From Sinorhizobium numidicum (GTDB taxonomy: Bacteria > Pseudomonadota > Alphaproteobacteria > Rhizobiales > Rhizobiaceae): DNA of 64,000 nt. Shown piece after piece: positions 17,134-25,462 of this stretch. The translations under genes and the position numbers were made by a program. Positions within the stretch are counted from its first letter, which is position 1. Each line of letters opens with the position of its first letter. The stretch covers positions 434,001-498,000 of the forward strand of contig NZ_CP120367.1 of NCBI RefSeq assembly GCF_029892045.1, written 5' to 3'. Below the pieces are notes generated by a model. That model was not told the DNA's origin and did no database searches. It was given only the letters and a program-made list of their open reading frames with translations.

Positions 17134-17748
17134 CTACATGCGATGCTCCTTTTCGTATATGTAAAAGTCAGCGAAGCTAGTGTCCTGTGGACGCATCATG
17201 TCATGTGGGTAGTGATTGACTTCTCGTTCAATAAGCCTCCATCCGGCGACATTTTGCTCTATCCAGCGAGTAAATTTCCGATGGCGCACATGCGGAGCAG
17301 GCGATGGGTCATCCTCATTGCTGCTATAGATAATCACGTAACGCGTCGCCCAGGCGAATAGATCTCGGATGTATTTCTCGAATATGTTATCTTCCACCAA
17401 ATGGAAGATAACATCGAGTGACAAAGCTAGTTCCTGTGGTGGAAGTCCATTGAGAAGGTCGTAGCAGATAAAACACTTCGTATAGTCCTCAGCGAACGAT
17501 CGTTGACATGCTTCTACTGCGGCGGGGGCGATGTCTAGACCAATATACTGAGGATAGCGCGCTAGATCGAGTTGCGCCCCGTCGCCGCACCCAAATTCAA
17601 TTACGGAAAAAATTTGGTGAGCTGCAACAAAATCATTGATGAAGTCAGCTTTGTATACTGCCAGCCGACCGTAAGATCCATCTCCGGAGTCCCTTCGTTT
17701 TTGATAGCGATGCTCCCAATACGCTCCGGAGTCAAAATCCTGGGACAT
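17134..17748 (-). CDS. Class I SAM-dependent methyltransferase
   Basis: A 204-residue protein when started at ATG 17748, which overlaps the stop of the upstream glycosyltransferase gene (TAATG), indicating translational coupling. The SAM motif is VIEFGCGDGAQLDLA, followed by YIGLDIAPAAVEAC and LSLDVIFHLVEDNIFEKYI. It resembles the methyltransferases found with glycosyltransferases in surface-polysaccharide clusters. The frame stays open upstream to 17817, but that part overlaps the previous gene. Confidence 0.85.
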   Translation of the reverse strand: MSQDFDSGAYWEHRYQKRRDSGDGSYGRLAVYKADFINDFVAAHQIFSVIEFGCGDGAQLDLARYPQYIGLDIAPAAVEACQRSFAEDYTKCFICYDLLNGLPPQELALSLDVIFHLVEDNIFEKYIRDLFAWATRYVIIYSSNEDDPSPAPHVRHRKFTRWIEQNVAGWRLIEREVNHYPHDMMRPQDTSFADFYIYEKEHRM

Positions 17749-18641
17749 TAAGCTTTCAATCCATTCTTCAGAGTGTGAGCGAGAAATGCTTTTGGTCTTG
17801 CCTTTAGAGCCCTCCACATGTACTGACGCGTGAGTTTTGCGCTCTTATTGTTCTGGGCAAAACGAGCGGACAGCATCTCCATATTGTAAAGCCGCATGGC
17901 CCTAAAGCTTTCACCATAGCGGTTGAAAAGAACTCGATGTTTGTCGAAGATATGAGCGTTGCAGGCCCGTATCTCGTCGGCATTCCGGCCAATGTCCGAC
18001 TTGTGGTAGACGCAGAGAGCGCCGTCGTGTCGGACGTTCTTTATCACGCCTCCATGCGTCAAAAATCGGACGAAATAGTCAAGGTCCTGCAATCGGGGCA
18101 GGCGCTCATCGAACCAGCCTACATCCTTGAATGATTGTGCGGGACCCAGCAGAGTCCAGAGGTAAGCTCGTAAAGTCGACCCGATAAGCAGGCCCTTCAT
18201 CTGGTCCTGGTCGGTTCTTTGAGTATTTTTCTTCTTCTTTCGTCCTGCCCAGGCCCAATCATAGTTGCAGGTCACCCAAAACGGCCTGTTCATGTGAGCA
18301 GACTCGACTAGGGTAACATGGTCGAACTGGCGATCCAGCTTGTCCGGATACCACTCGTCACCCGCGTCAAGCCAAGCAACGTATGGACTTTCGATCGAAT
18401 CCAACAGCACATTTCGCGTATAGGGTCGGCCCCGATTAACTTGGTTGAAGATCGGGTCAATCCTCATCTCAGAATGCTCGGCGATTGCTTCCACTGCTTT
18501 TCGGAGATCCGGACGTGACCCATCGTCCGCAATCACGATGCGTTTCTCTCCCGGCCAAGACTGTCGCGCAATTGATCGCAGACTCAGGGCGAGTGCTTCG
18601 GGATCGTTGTAGTGTGGGATCAATATGTCCAGCGTAGCCAT
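17748..18641 (-). CDS. Family 2 glycosyltransferase
   Basis: A 297-residue GT-A fold glycosyltransferase. The N-terminal nucleotide-binding strand is LDILIPHYNDPEAL, with IVIADDGS and the metal-binding DXD-like VAWLDAGDEWYPDKL. The start ATG overlaps the stop of the upstream glycosyltransferase gene (TGATG) and the stop overlaps the start of the methyltransferase gene, so the three are translationally coupled. It adds a sugar to the K-antigen or a related glycan; donor and acceptor unknown. Confidence 0.9.
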   Translation of the reverse strand: MATLDILIPHYNDPEALALSLRSIARQSWPGEKRIVIADDGSRPDLRKAVEAIAEHSEMRIDPIFNQVNRGRPYTRNVLLDSIESPYVAWLDAGDEWYPDKLDRQFDHVTLVESAHMNRPFWVTCNYDWAWAGRKKKKNTQRTDQDQMKGLLIGSTLRAYLWTLLGPAQSFKDVGWFDERLPRLQDLDYFVRFLTHGGVIKNVRHDGALCVYHKSDIGRNADEIRACNAHIFDKHRVLFNRYGESFRAMRLYNMEMLSARFAQNNKSAKLTRQYMWRALKARPKAFLAHTLKNGLKA

Positions 18642-19846
18642 CAGTTCGCCCTTTCTGTGAGCGTCTCGATAAGGTTCACCCAGTTGGCGCGATACCGATC
18701 CAACGTGAATTCACTTACGCTTTCGGGCGCATTTCTGCTGAGTGACTCCCTCAAGGTTTGGTCTTCCATCAGCCGGCGTAGCGCCTTGGCCAGGCCGTCG
18801 TCGCCTCCGTTACGCTCGACCGCTAACCCGTTGTATCCGTCCTTGACGAACTGGTTAACACCTGGGCAATCCGCGTAGGACACCACGGGGACGCTCATGT
18901 GAAGGGCTTCTGCTGGCGACAGGCCAAAGCCTTCGAAATGGGCGGGGTGGCAGAATATTGCGGCTCTATCATATTCGCGCCCCAAATCACTGCGGTGTCC
19001 ACCGAGCTCGAAGCTCTTCGTTAGCCCCAGTTTCACGATTTCTTCCTTCAACTCACGTTGTTGGGGGCCCGTCCCATAGACGATGACTTTCCAGTCTGGG
19101 AAATCATTGGCGAGAGTCGCCCACGACCGCAGGAGTTGCGTATAGTTCTTCACCTCCGCCAAGCGTCCGACTGCCAGGATCAGTTTATCGCGTACTGCTT
19201 TTGGCCGCCGCGCGAATTCCGGTGAGACGTAGTTGGGTATGGCAACGACTCGTTCCTTCAGATGCGCTGGAAACCAGTCCCCGAAGCTAGGAAACAAGAC
19301 ATGTATGGCGGCAGCATAATCGAGCACGTCCCTGCGAAGCTTACGGTCGACCGGATTCGGATCCCAGCGATGCGGAGATTCGTAGTCCTCTTTGGGCACG
19401 TTATGATTCGTCGCGACCACCTTCACGGAGGTTCCCGCCGCAGCTAGGAGCGTAACGGTATTTGCCGGTGGCATGAGGCTGATCGCTAGTACGGGCTTGG
19501 CAAACAGAAAATATTCCCGCAGCTGTGACAGGAAAAAATCGTTTTTCTGATCCCACAGCGCCCGGTTTTTTGCGTCGGTAGAGACGAAGGGGAGGCGCTG
19601 CGTCAGCATTGCCCTCCGCTGCTTTTTGGTATTTGTTTTTCCATAAAGGTTGATCAACTCCGCCTTCGGACTGATCGGGTAAAAGGGTGGCGTATCTTTG
19701 GTGTCAAAGTGTAGACATGTTACGCGATAGCCACTCTCGATGAGGACGTTAGCGAGTTCGCAGTAAATTCGCTCAGCGCCGCCGCTTCTTCCTCCGAGCT
19801 GGCGGATCACGAGTGCGATGTGTTTCGCGTTCTTGAATTCCTTCAC
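18641..19846 (-). CDS. Family 4 glycosyltransferase
   Basis: A 401-residue GT-B fold retaining glycosyltransferase. The N-domain holds RQLGGRSGGAERIYCELANV. The C-domain has LILAVGRLAEVKNYTQLL and the E-x7-E donor site motif HFEGFGLSPAEALHMSVPVV. It is the first of three translationally coupled genes. About 118 bp separate it from the next gene upstream on the same strand, with no gene in between. It acts in the cytoplasm in surface-polysaccharide assembly. Confidence 0.92.
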   Translation of the reverse strand: MKEFKNAKHIALVIRQLGGRSGGAERIYCELANVLIESGYRVTCLHFDTKDTPPFYPISPKAELINLYGKTNTKKQRRAMLTQRLPFVSTDAKNRALWDQKNDFFLSQLREYFLFAKPVLAISLMPPANTVTLLAAAGTSVKVVATNHNVPKEDYESPHRWDPNPVDRKLRRDVLDYAAAIHVLFPSFGDWFPAHLKERVVAIPNYVSPEFARRPKAVRDKLILAVGRLAEVKNYTQLLRSWATLANDFPDWKVIVYGTGPQQRELKEEIVKLGLTKSFELGGHRSDLGREYDRAAIFCHPAHFEGFGLSPAEALHMSVPVVSYADCPGVNQFVKDGYNGLAVERNGGDDGLAKALRRLMEDQTLRESLSRNAPESVSEFTLDRYRANWVNLIETLTERAN

Positions 19847-19964
19847 TCAATCTTTCCTCAATGATAACGGTGCGGCGCATGTTTAATGGAGCCCACAGAG
19901 CGGTCAAGGCAAAAACACTAATCTCCAGGGGTGTGAATCGGCATGAGGTCGATCGGGCTGCAGC

Positions 19965-20996
19965 TCAGGCCATGAGCTTCTGAATGAGGTCGCGGTGTTC
20001 GCTGACCTGAGCCCTAATACTCTCGTCCTGCAGCAGCCGATCCATTGCACAACGATAGCGAGAATAGCGTCTCTGCCGCAGAGAAGGCGGAGGAAAAATG
20101 CGGAAATATCCGCGCAGTACGCACTCGGCTGCCGCTCGAAATGGGCCGGCGGGACACCTTTTCAAGGCAATCGAGCTGGCGAAGAACGACGCTGCTTTGG
20201 ATCTGTTCCCGAGTTCCTGGTAGTCTTCCGTGATGTTTTGTAGGAACTCGGCTTTAATTGTCTCGTCGGTTTTTGCGGCGCGTCGGATGTGATTTCGGTA
20301 CATGGCGATGTGACCTAAAAGTTTCTTCCGGTAGTTCAGCGTTATTCGATCGTGACTATGATCGACATAAACGCAAAGCGGTTCAGCGATCGCCACATAT
20401 TGTACATGGTCAGACAATCTAATGAAAAAGTCCCAGTCCTGAGATGCTGGGAGTGTCTCATTAAAGCCGCGAACCTGGCGAGCAATTCCAGCCTCAACGA
20501 CGACTGAGCTCAGAGTTCCGATAAAGTTTGATTTTCTGATCTTTTGATCATTCAGGACATTCCCGCCGAATTGTCTCGCAATGATTTCCCCACGATCATC
20601 AACGCGATAACGGCCTGTGGCAGACAGCACGGGTTTTTCGTTCGCAGCCTTGGCCTTTTCAATCGCATCGAGCTGTTGTTTTAGTTTTTCTGGAAGCCAT
20701 AGATCATCACTGTCCAGAAACGCGATGTAACGACCACCCGCAGCGAAGATGCCCTTGTTTCTTGCATGGTTTGCCCCGAGGTTTTTATCGTTAAGAATGA
20801 GCTTAATGTTGAGATCTGTGGGAAAATCCGAGACAATGCATTTCACGTCTTGGAGAATGCTTTCTTCCGAACAGTCGTCGACGACTATTACTTCGGTGGG
20901 GCGCGCTGTTTGTTGGACGACCGAGTTCAATGCCCTGCGCAGAAGTGACGCTCGGTTATAGGTTGGAATAACTACACTGACATCACATACGCGCAT
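19965..20996 (-). CDS. Family 2 glycosyltransferase
   Basis: A 343-residue GT-A glycosyltransferase when started at ATG 20996 (MRVCDVSVVIPTYNRASLL); a longer frame opens at a TTG (21080) but adds residues outside the domain. The donor-binding features are VSVVIPTYN, VIVVDDCS, NKGIFAAGGRYIAFLDSDD (the DXD motif) and a mid-domain ASQDWDFFIRLS. It follows the export genes rkpR/S/T on the same strand and is probably part of the same surface-polysaccharide transcription unit. Confidence 0.9.
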   Translation of the reverse strand: MRVCDVSVVIPTYNRASLLRRALNSVVQQTARPTEVIVVDDCSEESILQDVKCIVSDFPTDLNIKLILNDKNLGANHARNKGIFAAGGRYIAFLDSDDLWLPEKLKQQLDAIEKAKAANEKPVLSATGRYRVDDRGEIIARQFGGNVLNDQKIRKSNFIGTLSSVVVEAGIARQVRGFNETLPASQDWDFFIRLSDHVQYVAIAEPLCVYVDHSHDRITLNYRKKLLGHIAMYRNHIRRAAKTDETIKAEFLQNITEDYQELGNRSKAASFFASSIALKRCPAGPFRAAAECVLRGYFRIFPPPSLRQRRYSRYRCAMDRLLQDESIRAQVSEHRDLIQKLMA

Positions 20997-21106
20997 TCTT
21001 TTGTGCTTAGCCTTTAAGACCGTGGACTCATAGGATAGGAGATCACCGCACAAAGACGGCGCAAATGCCTCGGCAGGCAAGTATACGGAACTCCGACTGG
21101 GAAGAG

Positions 21107-22447
21107 TTAAGCTCGGTCCCGAATATTGTAATAGCTCATCACGCCAATCCCCCAGGCGAAGAGCAGCCCAAGTGTCACAAGAAGCGCATTGATCAACCGG
21201 CTCGGATATTGCGCTAGCTGCGACAGCGTCGGTTCGATGAAGAGCGCGAGATAGCGCTGGCGATTGTTCGCTTCGATACGCGCTTTCTCGAGAGATCCTA
21301 ACGCCGCCGTATAGGCGCGCTCGGCGAATTCGCGCTCCGTCTCCAGTTCCTCGAACTGTGCGATGCGCCCTGCGACGTCTGGCGAGTTGGCGTCGGCGCT
21401 TGAGTTAAAGTTCCTTTCGCCGGTGCCGAGTCGTTGGCGTTCGACGTCCAGCTGCTGTTCCAGGCTCTCGATGCGTGTCTTCAAGACCCGGGTGCGCGGC
21501 GTATTCTCGCCCATCTGGCTCTTGGCTGTCGCAAGGTCCGCATTCAACTGCGTCAGCTGCTGCTCCAGCGATCCGATGAGCTGGATCGCCAGCTTCGCCC
21601 CTTCTTCCGGGCTGATTTCCTGCGACTTATCGCGGTAGTCGCGCAGCGCCGCGCGCGCTTTTGAAAGCCGTGCCTCGCCCGCCAGCACCTCGTCCTGCGC
21701 GGCGCGCAGCACGTCGTTGCGTGCCGAGAGCGAAAGGCTGTTCACGAGATTGTCGCTCTGATCGACGATGAACTGCGCGATCTCCTGCGACTGCTTCGGA
21801 TCGAAGGCCTTGACAGTCACCTGCATGATGCCGGAGGCGTGGTCGAAATTCACAGTCACCATATCTCGCCAGTAGGCGAGCTTGTCCTCAATCGGCAGAT
21901 CGGAGCCGATGCCGTAGAAATAATCGAGGCCGCGGGTGGCATAGACGTCCTCAAGCTTGAACTTGCGATCGGCAGCCTCGACCATCCTCTCGCTGAGGAT
22001 ATAGTCCATGAGGATATAGCTGTCCGAGACGGTGCTGCCGCCGGAGGCCTGCGTGAACATGCCGAGGATATCGGAAGAAACACCGCCCTCGATGCTCCGG
22101 ACGGCAAAGGAACTCGAGCTGTGATATTGGTCGGCGGCGATGAAGGCCATGTAGAGCGAGGCGAGCGTCGCCGGCACTGCGACCAGTCCGAGGAACGAGG
22201 CGCCGATGACCGCGTGGCGCCAGCGCAGCTTCTTCAGCCATCCGGGCTTCCAGTCCGCCTCTTTGGCGGGCTCGATCTTGTTGCGCCGCTCCTGCAGCGG
22301 GATGACTGGTGCGCTCTCTTTTCCAAGCAGCCCTTCTAGAACGGCGATGCCCTTGTTCTTTGCGGCGGCCTTGGCGGTCGTTTCCGCTTTGTCGGCGGTC
22401 TGCGCGGAACCGGGCTTGTTCACTGCCGCCTCTTTACTGACCCCCAT
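21107..22447 (-). CDS. rkpR: KpsE/RkpR-type capsule polysaccharide export inner-membrane protein
   Basis: A 446-residue protein with a cytoplasmic N-terminus of about 75 residues, a first transmembrane helix (about 78-100), a large periplasmic coiled-coil region rich in Glu/Gln/Arg (about 240-390) and a second transmembrane helix near the C-terminus (LINALLVTLGLLFAWGIG). This two-helix, coiled-coil layout is that of polysaccharide co-polymerases of the KpsE/BexC group, which link the ABC exporter to the outer-membrane channel. The start is immediately after the stop of the ATPase gene. No outer-membrane KpsD-like gene is seen in the window. Confidence 0.92.
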   Translation of the reverse strand: MGVSKEAAVNKPGSAQTADKAETTAKAAAKNKGIAVLEGLLGKESAPVIPLQERRNKIEPAKEADWKPGWLKKLRWRHAVIGASFLGLVAVPATLASLYMAFIAADQYHSSSSFAVRSIEGGVSSDILGMFTQASGGSTVSDSYILMDYILSERMVEAADRKFKLEDVYATRGLDYFYGIGSDLPIEDKLAYWRDMVTVNFDHASGIMQVTVKAFDPKQSQEIAQFIVDQSDNLVNSLSLSARNDVLRAAQDEVLAGEARLSKARAALRDYRDKSQEISPEEGAKLAIQLIGSLEQQLTQLNADLATAKSQMGENTPRTRVLKTRIESLEQQLDVERQRLGTGERNFNSSADANSPDVAGRIAQFEELETEREFAERAYTAALGSLEKARIEANNRQRYLALFIEPTLSQLAQYPSRLINALLVTLGLLFAWGIGVMSYYNIRDRA

Positions 22448-23107
22448 TTAATTTTCCCTCATGTTCTTGTCGTGTGCGCGGATCGCGTCCTCGACATCGT
22501 CATAATAAATCAGCTTGCCTGTTTCCAGCACGACGCCGCAGTCGCAATAGTCGCGGATCGTTTTGGTGCTGTGCGAGACCATCACTACGTCGGAATCCTG
22601 AAGCTTGGTCTCGAAGACAGCTTGGCACTTTTTCTTAAAATTTGAGTCACCAACGGCGGTAATTTCGTCGACGAGATAATAGTCGAAGTTGACGCCCATA
22701 CTCAAGCCAAAGGCTAGCCGCGCCTTCATGCCGGAGGAATAGGTGCCGACCGGGGCTTTGAAGAAGGGGCCGAGCTCGGCGAAATCCTCGACGTAACCGA
22801 TCAACTGCTCGGTATCGACGCCATAGATGCGGGCGACGAAGCGGACGTTCTGCTCGCCGGTCATGGATCCCTGGAAACTGCCGGCGAAGCCGAGCGGCCA
22901 GGAGATCTTGCCGCGGCGGATGATTCGGCCGTTGTCGAGCTTGATCGCGCCGGCGATGAGCCTCAGAAGCGTGGATTTGCCCGCGCCGTTGCGGCCGAGC
23001 AGCCCGACGCTCTTGCCGCGGTTGAGGGTGAGCGAAGCCTCCTCGATGATCGGCTTCTTGATACCCTTGGTGCGGGCATATTTCGTAGCCTGCTCGAACC
23101 GGATCAT
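22448..23107 (-). CDS. rkpS: KpsT/RkpS-type polysaccharide ABC transporter ATP-binding protein
   Basis: A 219-residue ATPase with Walker A GRNGAGKST, a YSSGMKARL signature in place of LSGGQ as in capsule exporters, and a Walker B strand ending in YYLVDE followed by the H-loop VMVSHS. The start ATG 23107 overlaps the stop of the permease gene (ATGA), so the two are translationally coupled. The same frame stays open further upstream to 23464, but that part overlaps the permease gene and is not used. It powers export of K-antigen polysaccharide together with the KpsM-type permease. Confidence 0.95.
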   Translation of the reverse strand: MIRFEQATKYARTKGIKKPIIEEASLTLNRGKSVGLLGRNGAGKSTLLRLIAGAIKLDNGRIIRRGKISWPLGFAGSFQGSMTGEQNVRFVARIYGVDTEQLIGYVEDFAELGPFFKAPVGTYSSGMKARLAFGLSMGVNFDYYLVDEITAVGDSNFKKKCQAVFETKLQDSDVVMVSHSTKTIRDYCDCGVVLETGKLIYYDDVEDAIRAHDKNMREN

Positions 23108-23874
23108 TCGTTTCTCAGCGTCTTTGATGAAAAAGTGAACACGAGCATTCCGGCAAACAATGTCAGAAATGCGATTCCGTAAAGGTAGTTCATGTCGAGG
23201 CCGATCGCCCGATATTCCGGATAAAACCCCTGGCGAAAGCCCATGATGATGTGAACCAGCGGATTGAGCAGGACGAGATGGTTGTAGGGAGCGGGAATCG
23301 CATCGGGCAGGAAGAACACACCCGATATCATAAAGAGCGGACGGTTGACGATGCTGAAGACCTGCTCGTAAAGCGGATATTTCAGGAATAGCACACTGTT
23401 GATCATCGCCACGCCGAGGCCGAAAACGCAGGCCATTGAGACGGCCTCCAGGATCGACGGCCAATGGAGGCTGGTCTCGACGCGCATTGTCGCGATGATG
23501 GTTCCGAGCACGACGACAGCGACGAGCGACGTCGTGCAGACCTGCAGGATGAAGCGCGCGACGATCGTATCGATGGGCGCAACGTTGGGATAGCTGAGCA
23601 GTGCCCTGTTGGCCCTGACGGCGCTGTTCAGATAGGAGGTCATCGCCTGATAGAACTGGAAGGCGATGTAACCGGTAGCGAAAAACAGTGCAAAGCTTGG
23701 GCCCAACGCCGGCGTGCGGGCGATCGCCCCGAAGACTAACGTCATCAGGAAAATGTGGGCAGCCGGATCGAGCAGCGCCCAGATATAGCCGCCGGGCTTG
23801 GATCCGAACCGCGTCGACATCTCCCGCACGAGAAGCGCGCCGACGACGCGAAAATGGGTGGATAGATAGCTCAC
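23104..23874 (-). CDS. rkpT: KpsM/RkpT-type polysaccharide ABC transporter permease
   Basis: A 256-residue ABC-2 permease with about six membrane segments. It is paralogous to the permease at 11889-12665: both have LVREMSTR(Y/F)GSKPGGY, FPLYEQ/YPLYEQ, NRPLFM(V/I)SGVFFLP and NPLVHIIM. It is the first gene of the leftward export set and overlaps the ATPase start by four bases. It forms the channel for lipid-linked capsule polysaccharide. Confidence 0.94.
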   Translation of the reverse strand: MSYLSTHFRVVGALLVREMSTRFGSKPGGYIWALLDPAAHIFLMTLVFGAIARTPALGPSFALFFATGYIAFQFYQAMTSYLNSAVRANRALLSYPNVAPIDTIVARFILQVCTTSLVAVVVLGTIIATMRVETSLHWPSILEAVSMACVFGLGVAMINSVLFLKYPLYEQVFSIVNRPLFMISGVFFLPDAIPAPYNHLVLLNPLVHIIMGFRQGFYPEYRAIGLDMNYLYGIAFLTLFAGMLVFTFSSKTLRNE

Positions 23875-24354
23875 GTGTCAGTTATCCGAAAGGATCGAGA
23901 ATGCGCCAGCTTTCCGCAGCTCTGGTCGAAAATTTTGCGGAAGGATGCGGATATTTGAAATTCGATATCACAGGGGCGGTCGATCGGTGACCGCCCAATA
24001 ACGCCGTCCGGCCACGGTCCACTATGCCTGCGGACGTGCCTTCGGCGTCTACGTTGCCAAGTTTCTATCGCGATAGTTGTTACTCGATTTCGTTCCTTTC
24101 AATACCAAGGTCGTGAAGATAGAGAAGATAACCACCGCATACAAGCTAATTGGCGCTGATTGCTGGTGACACGTTTGGCTCGGGACTAACAGACCCCTGC
24201 CAATGTCATGATGTGGTGCTTGTTTATGCTATCGGCTTTGCCAAGAGCGATTAGCAGATCGTTTCCGTCGGTAGCAGTGCCGGCGTTCGAGGGATAGCGA
24301 TTGCCTGCAACCTTAGAATGAGTTATCGGTGGAGTGTCCACAAGAGAGGGTATT
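23875..24354. other. 480-bp intergenic region with a hairpin and an antisense RTX-like fragment
   Basis: This stretch separates the leftward capsule export genes from the rightward RTX gene and should hold both promoters. GGGCGGTC/GACCGCCC (23974-23996) forms a perfect 8-bp stem with a 7-base loop but has no T-tract. On the minus strand, about 24186-24310 reads AGTATDGNDLLIALGKAD, which resembles an RTX-type calcium-binding segment and may be the end of a lost RTX gene. Confidence 0.35.
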
Positions 24355-25167
24355 ATGGGCGCGACAATCACAATCAACTCGATCTATAACTTCAACTCCA
24401 ATCTTCCTGATTTTAGCTCCATCTACTATGCAGAGTCGTATTACCGGAATTCGACGGTTTTTCGCGCGACCTACGACACGGGGGAGGCCGAGGAATTCCG
24501 GGGCAGCGGCTTTCGCTACAACAGCGATGGAGTTCCGATTGCCGGCACGGTGACAAGCTATTCGCTCATATACAATGGAAATGTCGAGATCAGCATCAAG
24601 GGAATATCGATTGCCGCAGCCTCGTTCGTTGCGGTGGCCGACACGGGTGGCATAGACGATGATGCGGCACTGATCGCAAGGGCTCTTACCGGCCATGATA
24701 CTTTCAGCGGCGGCTCTGGCTCCGATACATTTAACGGCCAGGCCGGCAACGATAAGCTGAGTGGGAACTACGGCAGGGACACGCTTATTGGCGGACGCGG
24801 CAACGACGTCCTGCACGGCGGGCGCGACCAGGACTTCCTGACAGGTGGATCTGGAGCCGATACCTTCATGTTCTACTCGGTCAAGGAATCTCGTGCCAAT
24901 AGCTCGGAACGTGACAACATCTATGGGTTTACGAGCGAGGACAGGATCGATCTGTCCGCCATGGATGCGAACGCTCTCACGAGAACCAACAACACCTTCA
25001 CCTTCCTCGGTGAGTCCGAATTTACCGGCCGACCAGGTCAGCTTCGTTACGAGAAAACGGCGTCCGGCACCGAGATCTATGCCGACATCAATGGCGACGC
25101 GGTGGCCGACATGTCGATCTTTCTCGACACAATGATGACGCTCGACAAGGGCTACTTCGTACTCTGA
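24355..25167 (+). CDS. RTX-type calcium-binding secreted protein
   Basis: A 270-residue protein with no Sec signal peptide. It has a unique N-domain (1-110), four to five glycine/aspartate-rich RTX nonapeptides around residues 115-160 (e.g. GGSGSDTF, GQAGNDKLSG, GGRGNDVLHG) and a C-terminal module ending in FVL. The last 100 residues parallel those of the serralysin-like protease at 28448-29953 (ADTFMF..., IYGF, DLSAMDA, LRYEK, Y(A/G)D(I/V)NGD). That module is the usual type I secretion signal region, so the protein is probably exported by an ABC/MFP/TolC system encoded elsewhere. ATG 24355 has GAGAGGG upstream. A strong terminator follows. Function of the N-domain unknown. Confidence 0.85.
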   Translation: MGATITINSIYNFNSNLPDFSSIYYAESYYRNSTVFRATYDTGEAEEFRGSGFRYNSDGVPIAGTVTSYSLIYNGNVEISIKGISIAAASFVAVADTGGIDDDAALIARALTGHDTFSGGSGSDTFNGQAGNDKLSGNYGRDTLIGGRGNDVLHGGRDQDFLTGGSGADTFMFYSVKESRANSSERDNIYGFTSEDRIDLSAMDANALTRTNNTFTFLGESEFTGRPGQLRYEKTASGTEIYADINGDAVADMSIFLDTMMTLDKGYFVL

Positions 25168-25194
25168 GTCGATCACTCTTCAGCAAAGATTAGG

Positions 25195-25217
25195 CCCCGC
25201 TTCGGCGGGGTTTTTTT
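25195..25217 (+). terminator. Rho-independent terminator after the RTX gene
   Basis: CCCCGC-TTCG-GCGGGG forms a 6-bp GC stem with a stable TTCG tetraloop, followed by seven Ts, 28 bp after the RTX stop codon. This is the clearest intrinsic terminator in the window. Confidence 0.9.
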
Positions 25218-25462
25218 GCCCAGGACAGAGACTTCCGCCTCCGTCGCGCGTTGCAGGTGAGGTCCGCCGCCCACTGCGGAAACGGCAGTTTCTGACCGCC
25301 TGAAAATGAGGGGATGGGCGGTGCCCTGCCACCGAAATTACCAGTCTACGCTCGATCGACAAAGTGAGGCCACGAGCAGCCGATCTCAATAACTCAATGA
25401 CAGGTGTTGCGTTAGCAGCCGCACCAGGGCCCCCTTCTTAAATCACTGCCACAGCCGATAAT

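Noticed and set aside
22448..23464. 338-residue version of the KpsT-like protein
   Set aside because: The extra 119 residues overlap the permease gene in another frame; the ATG at 23107 gives a standard 219-residue ATPase.
24715..24860. Short GC-rich tandem units that could be mistaken for a CRISPR or minisatellite
   Set aside because: They are the codons of RTX nonapeptides in a secreted protein, with no constant repeat and spacer structure. No CRISPR array was found anywhere in the window.
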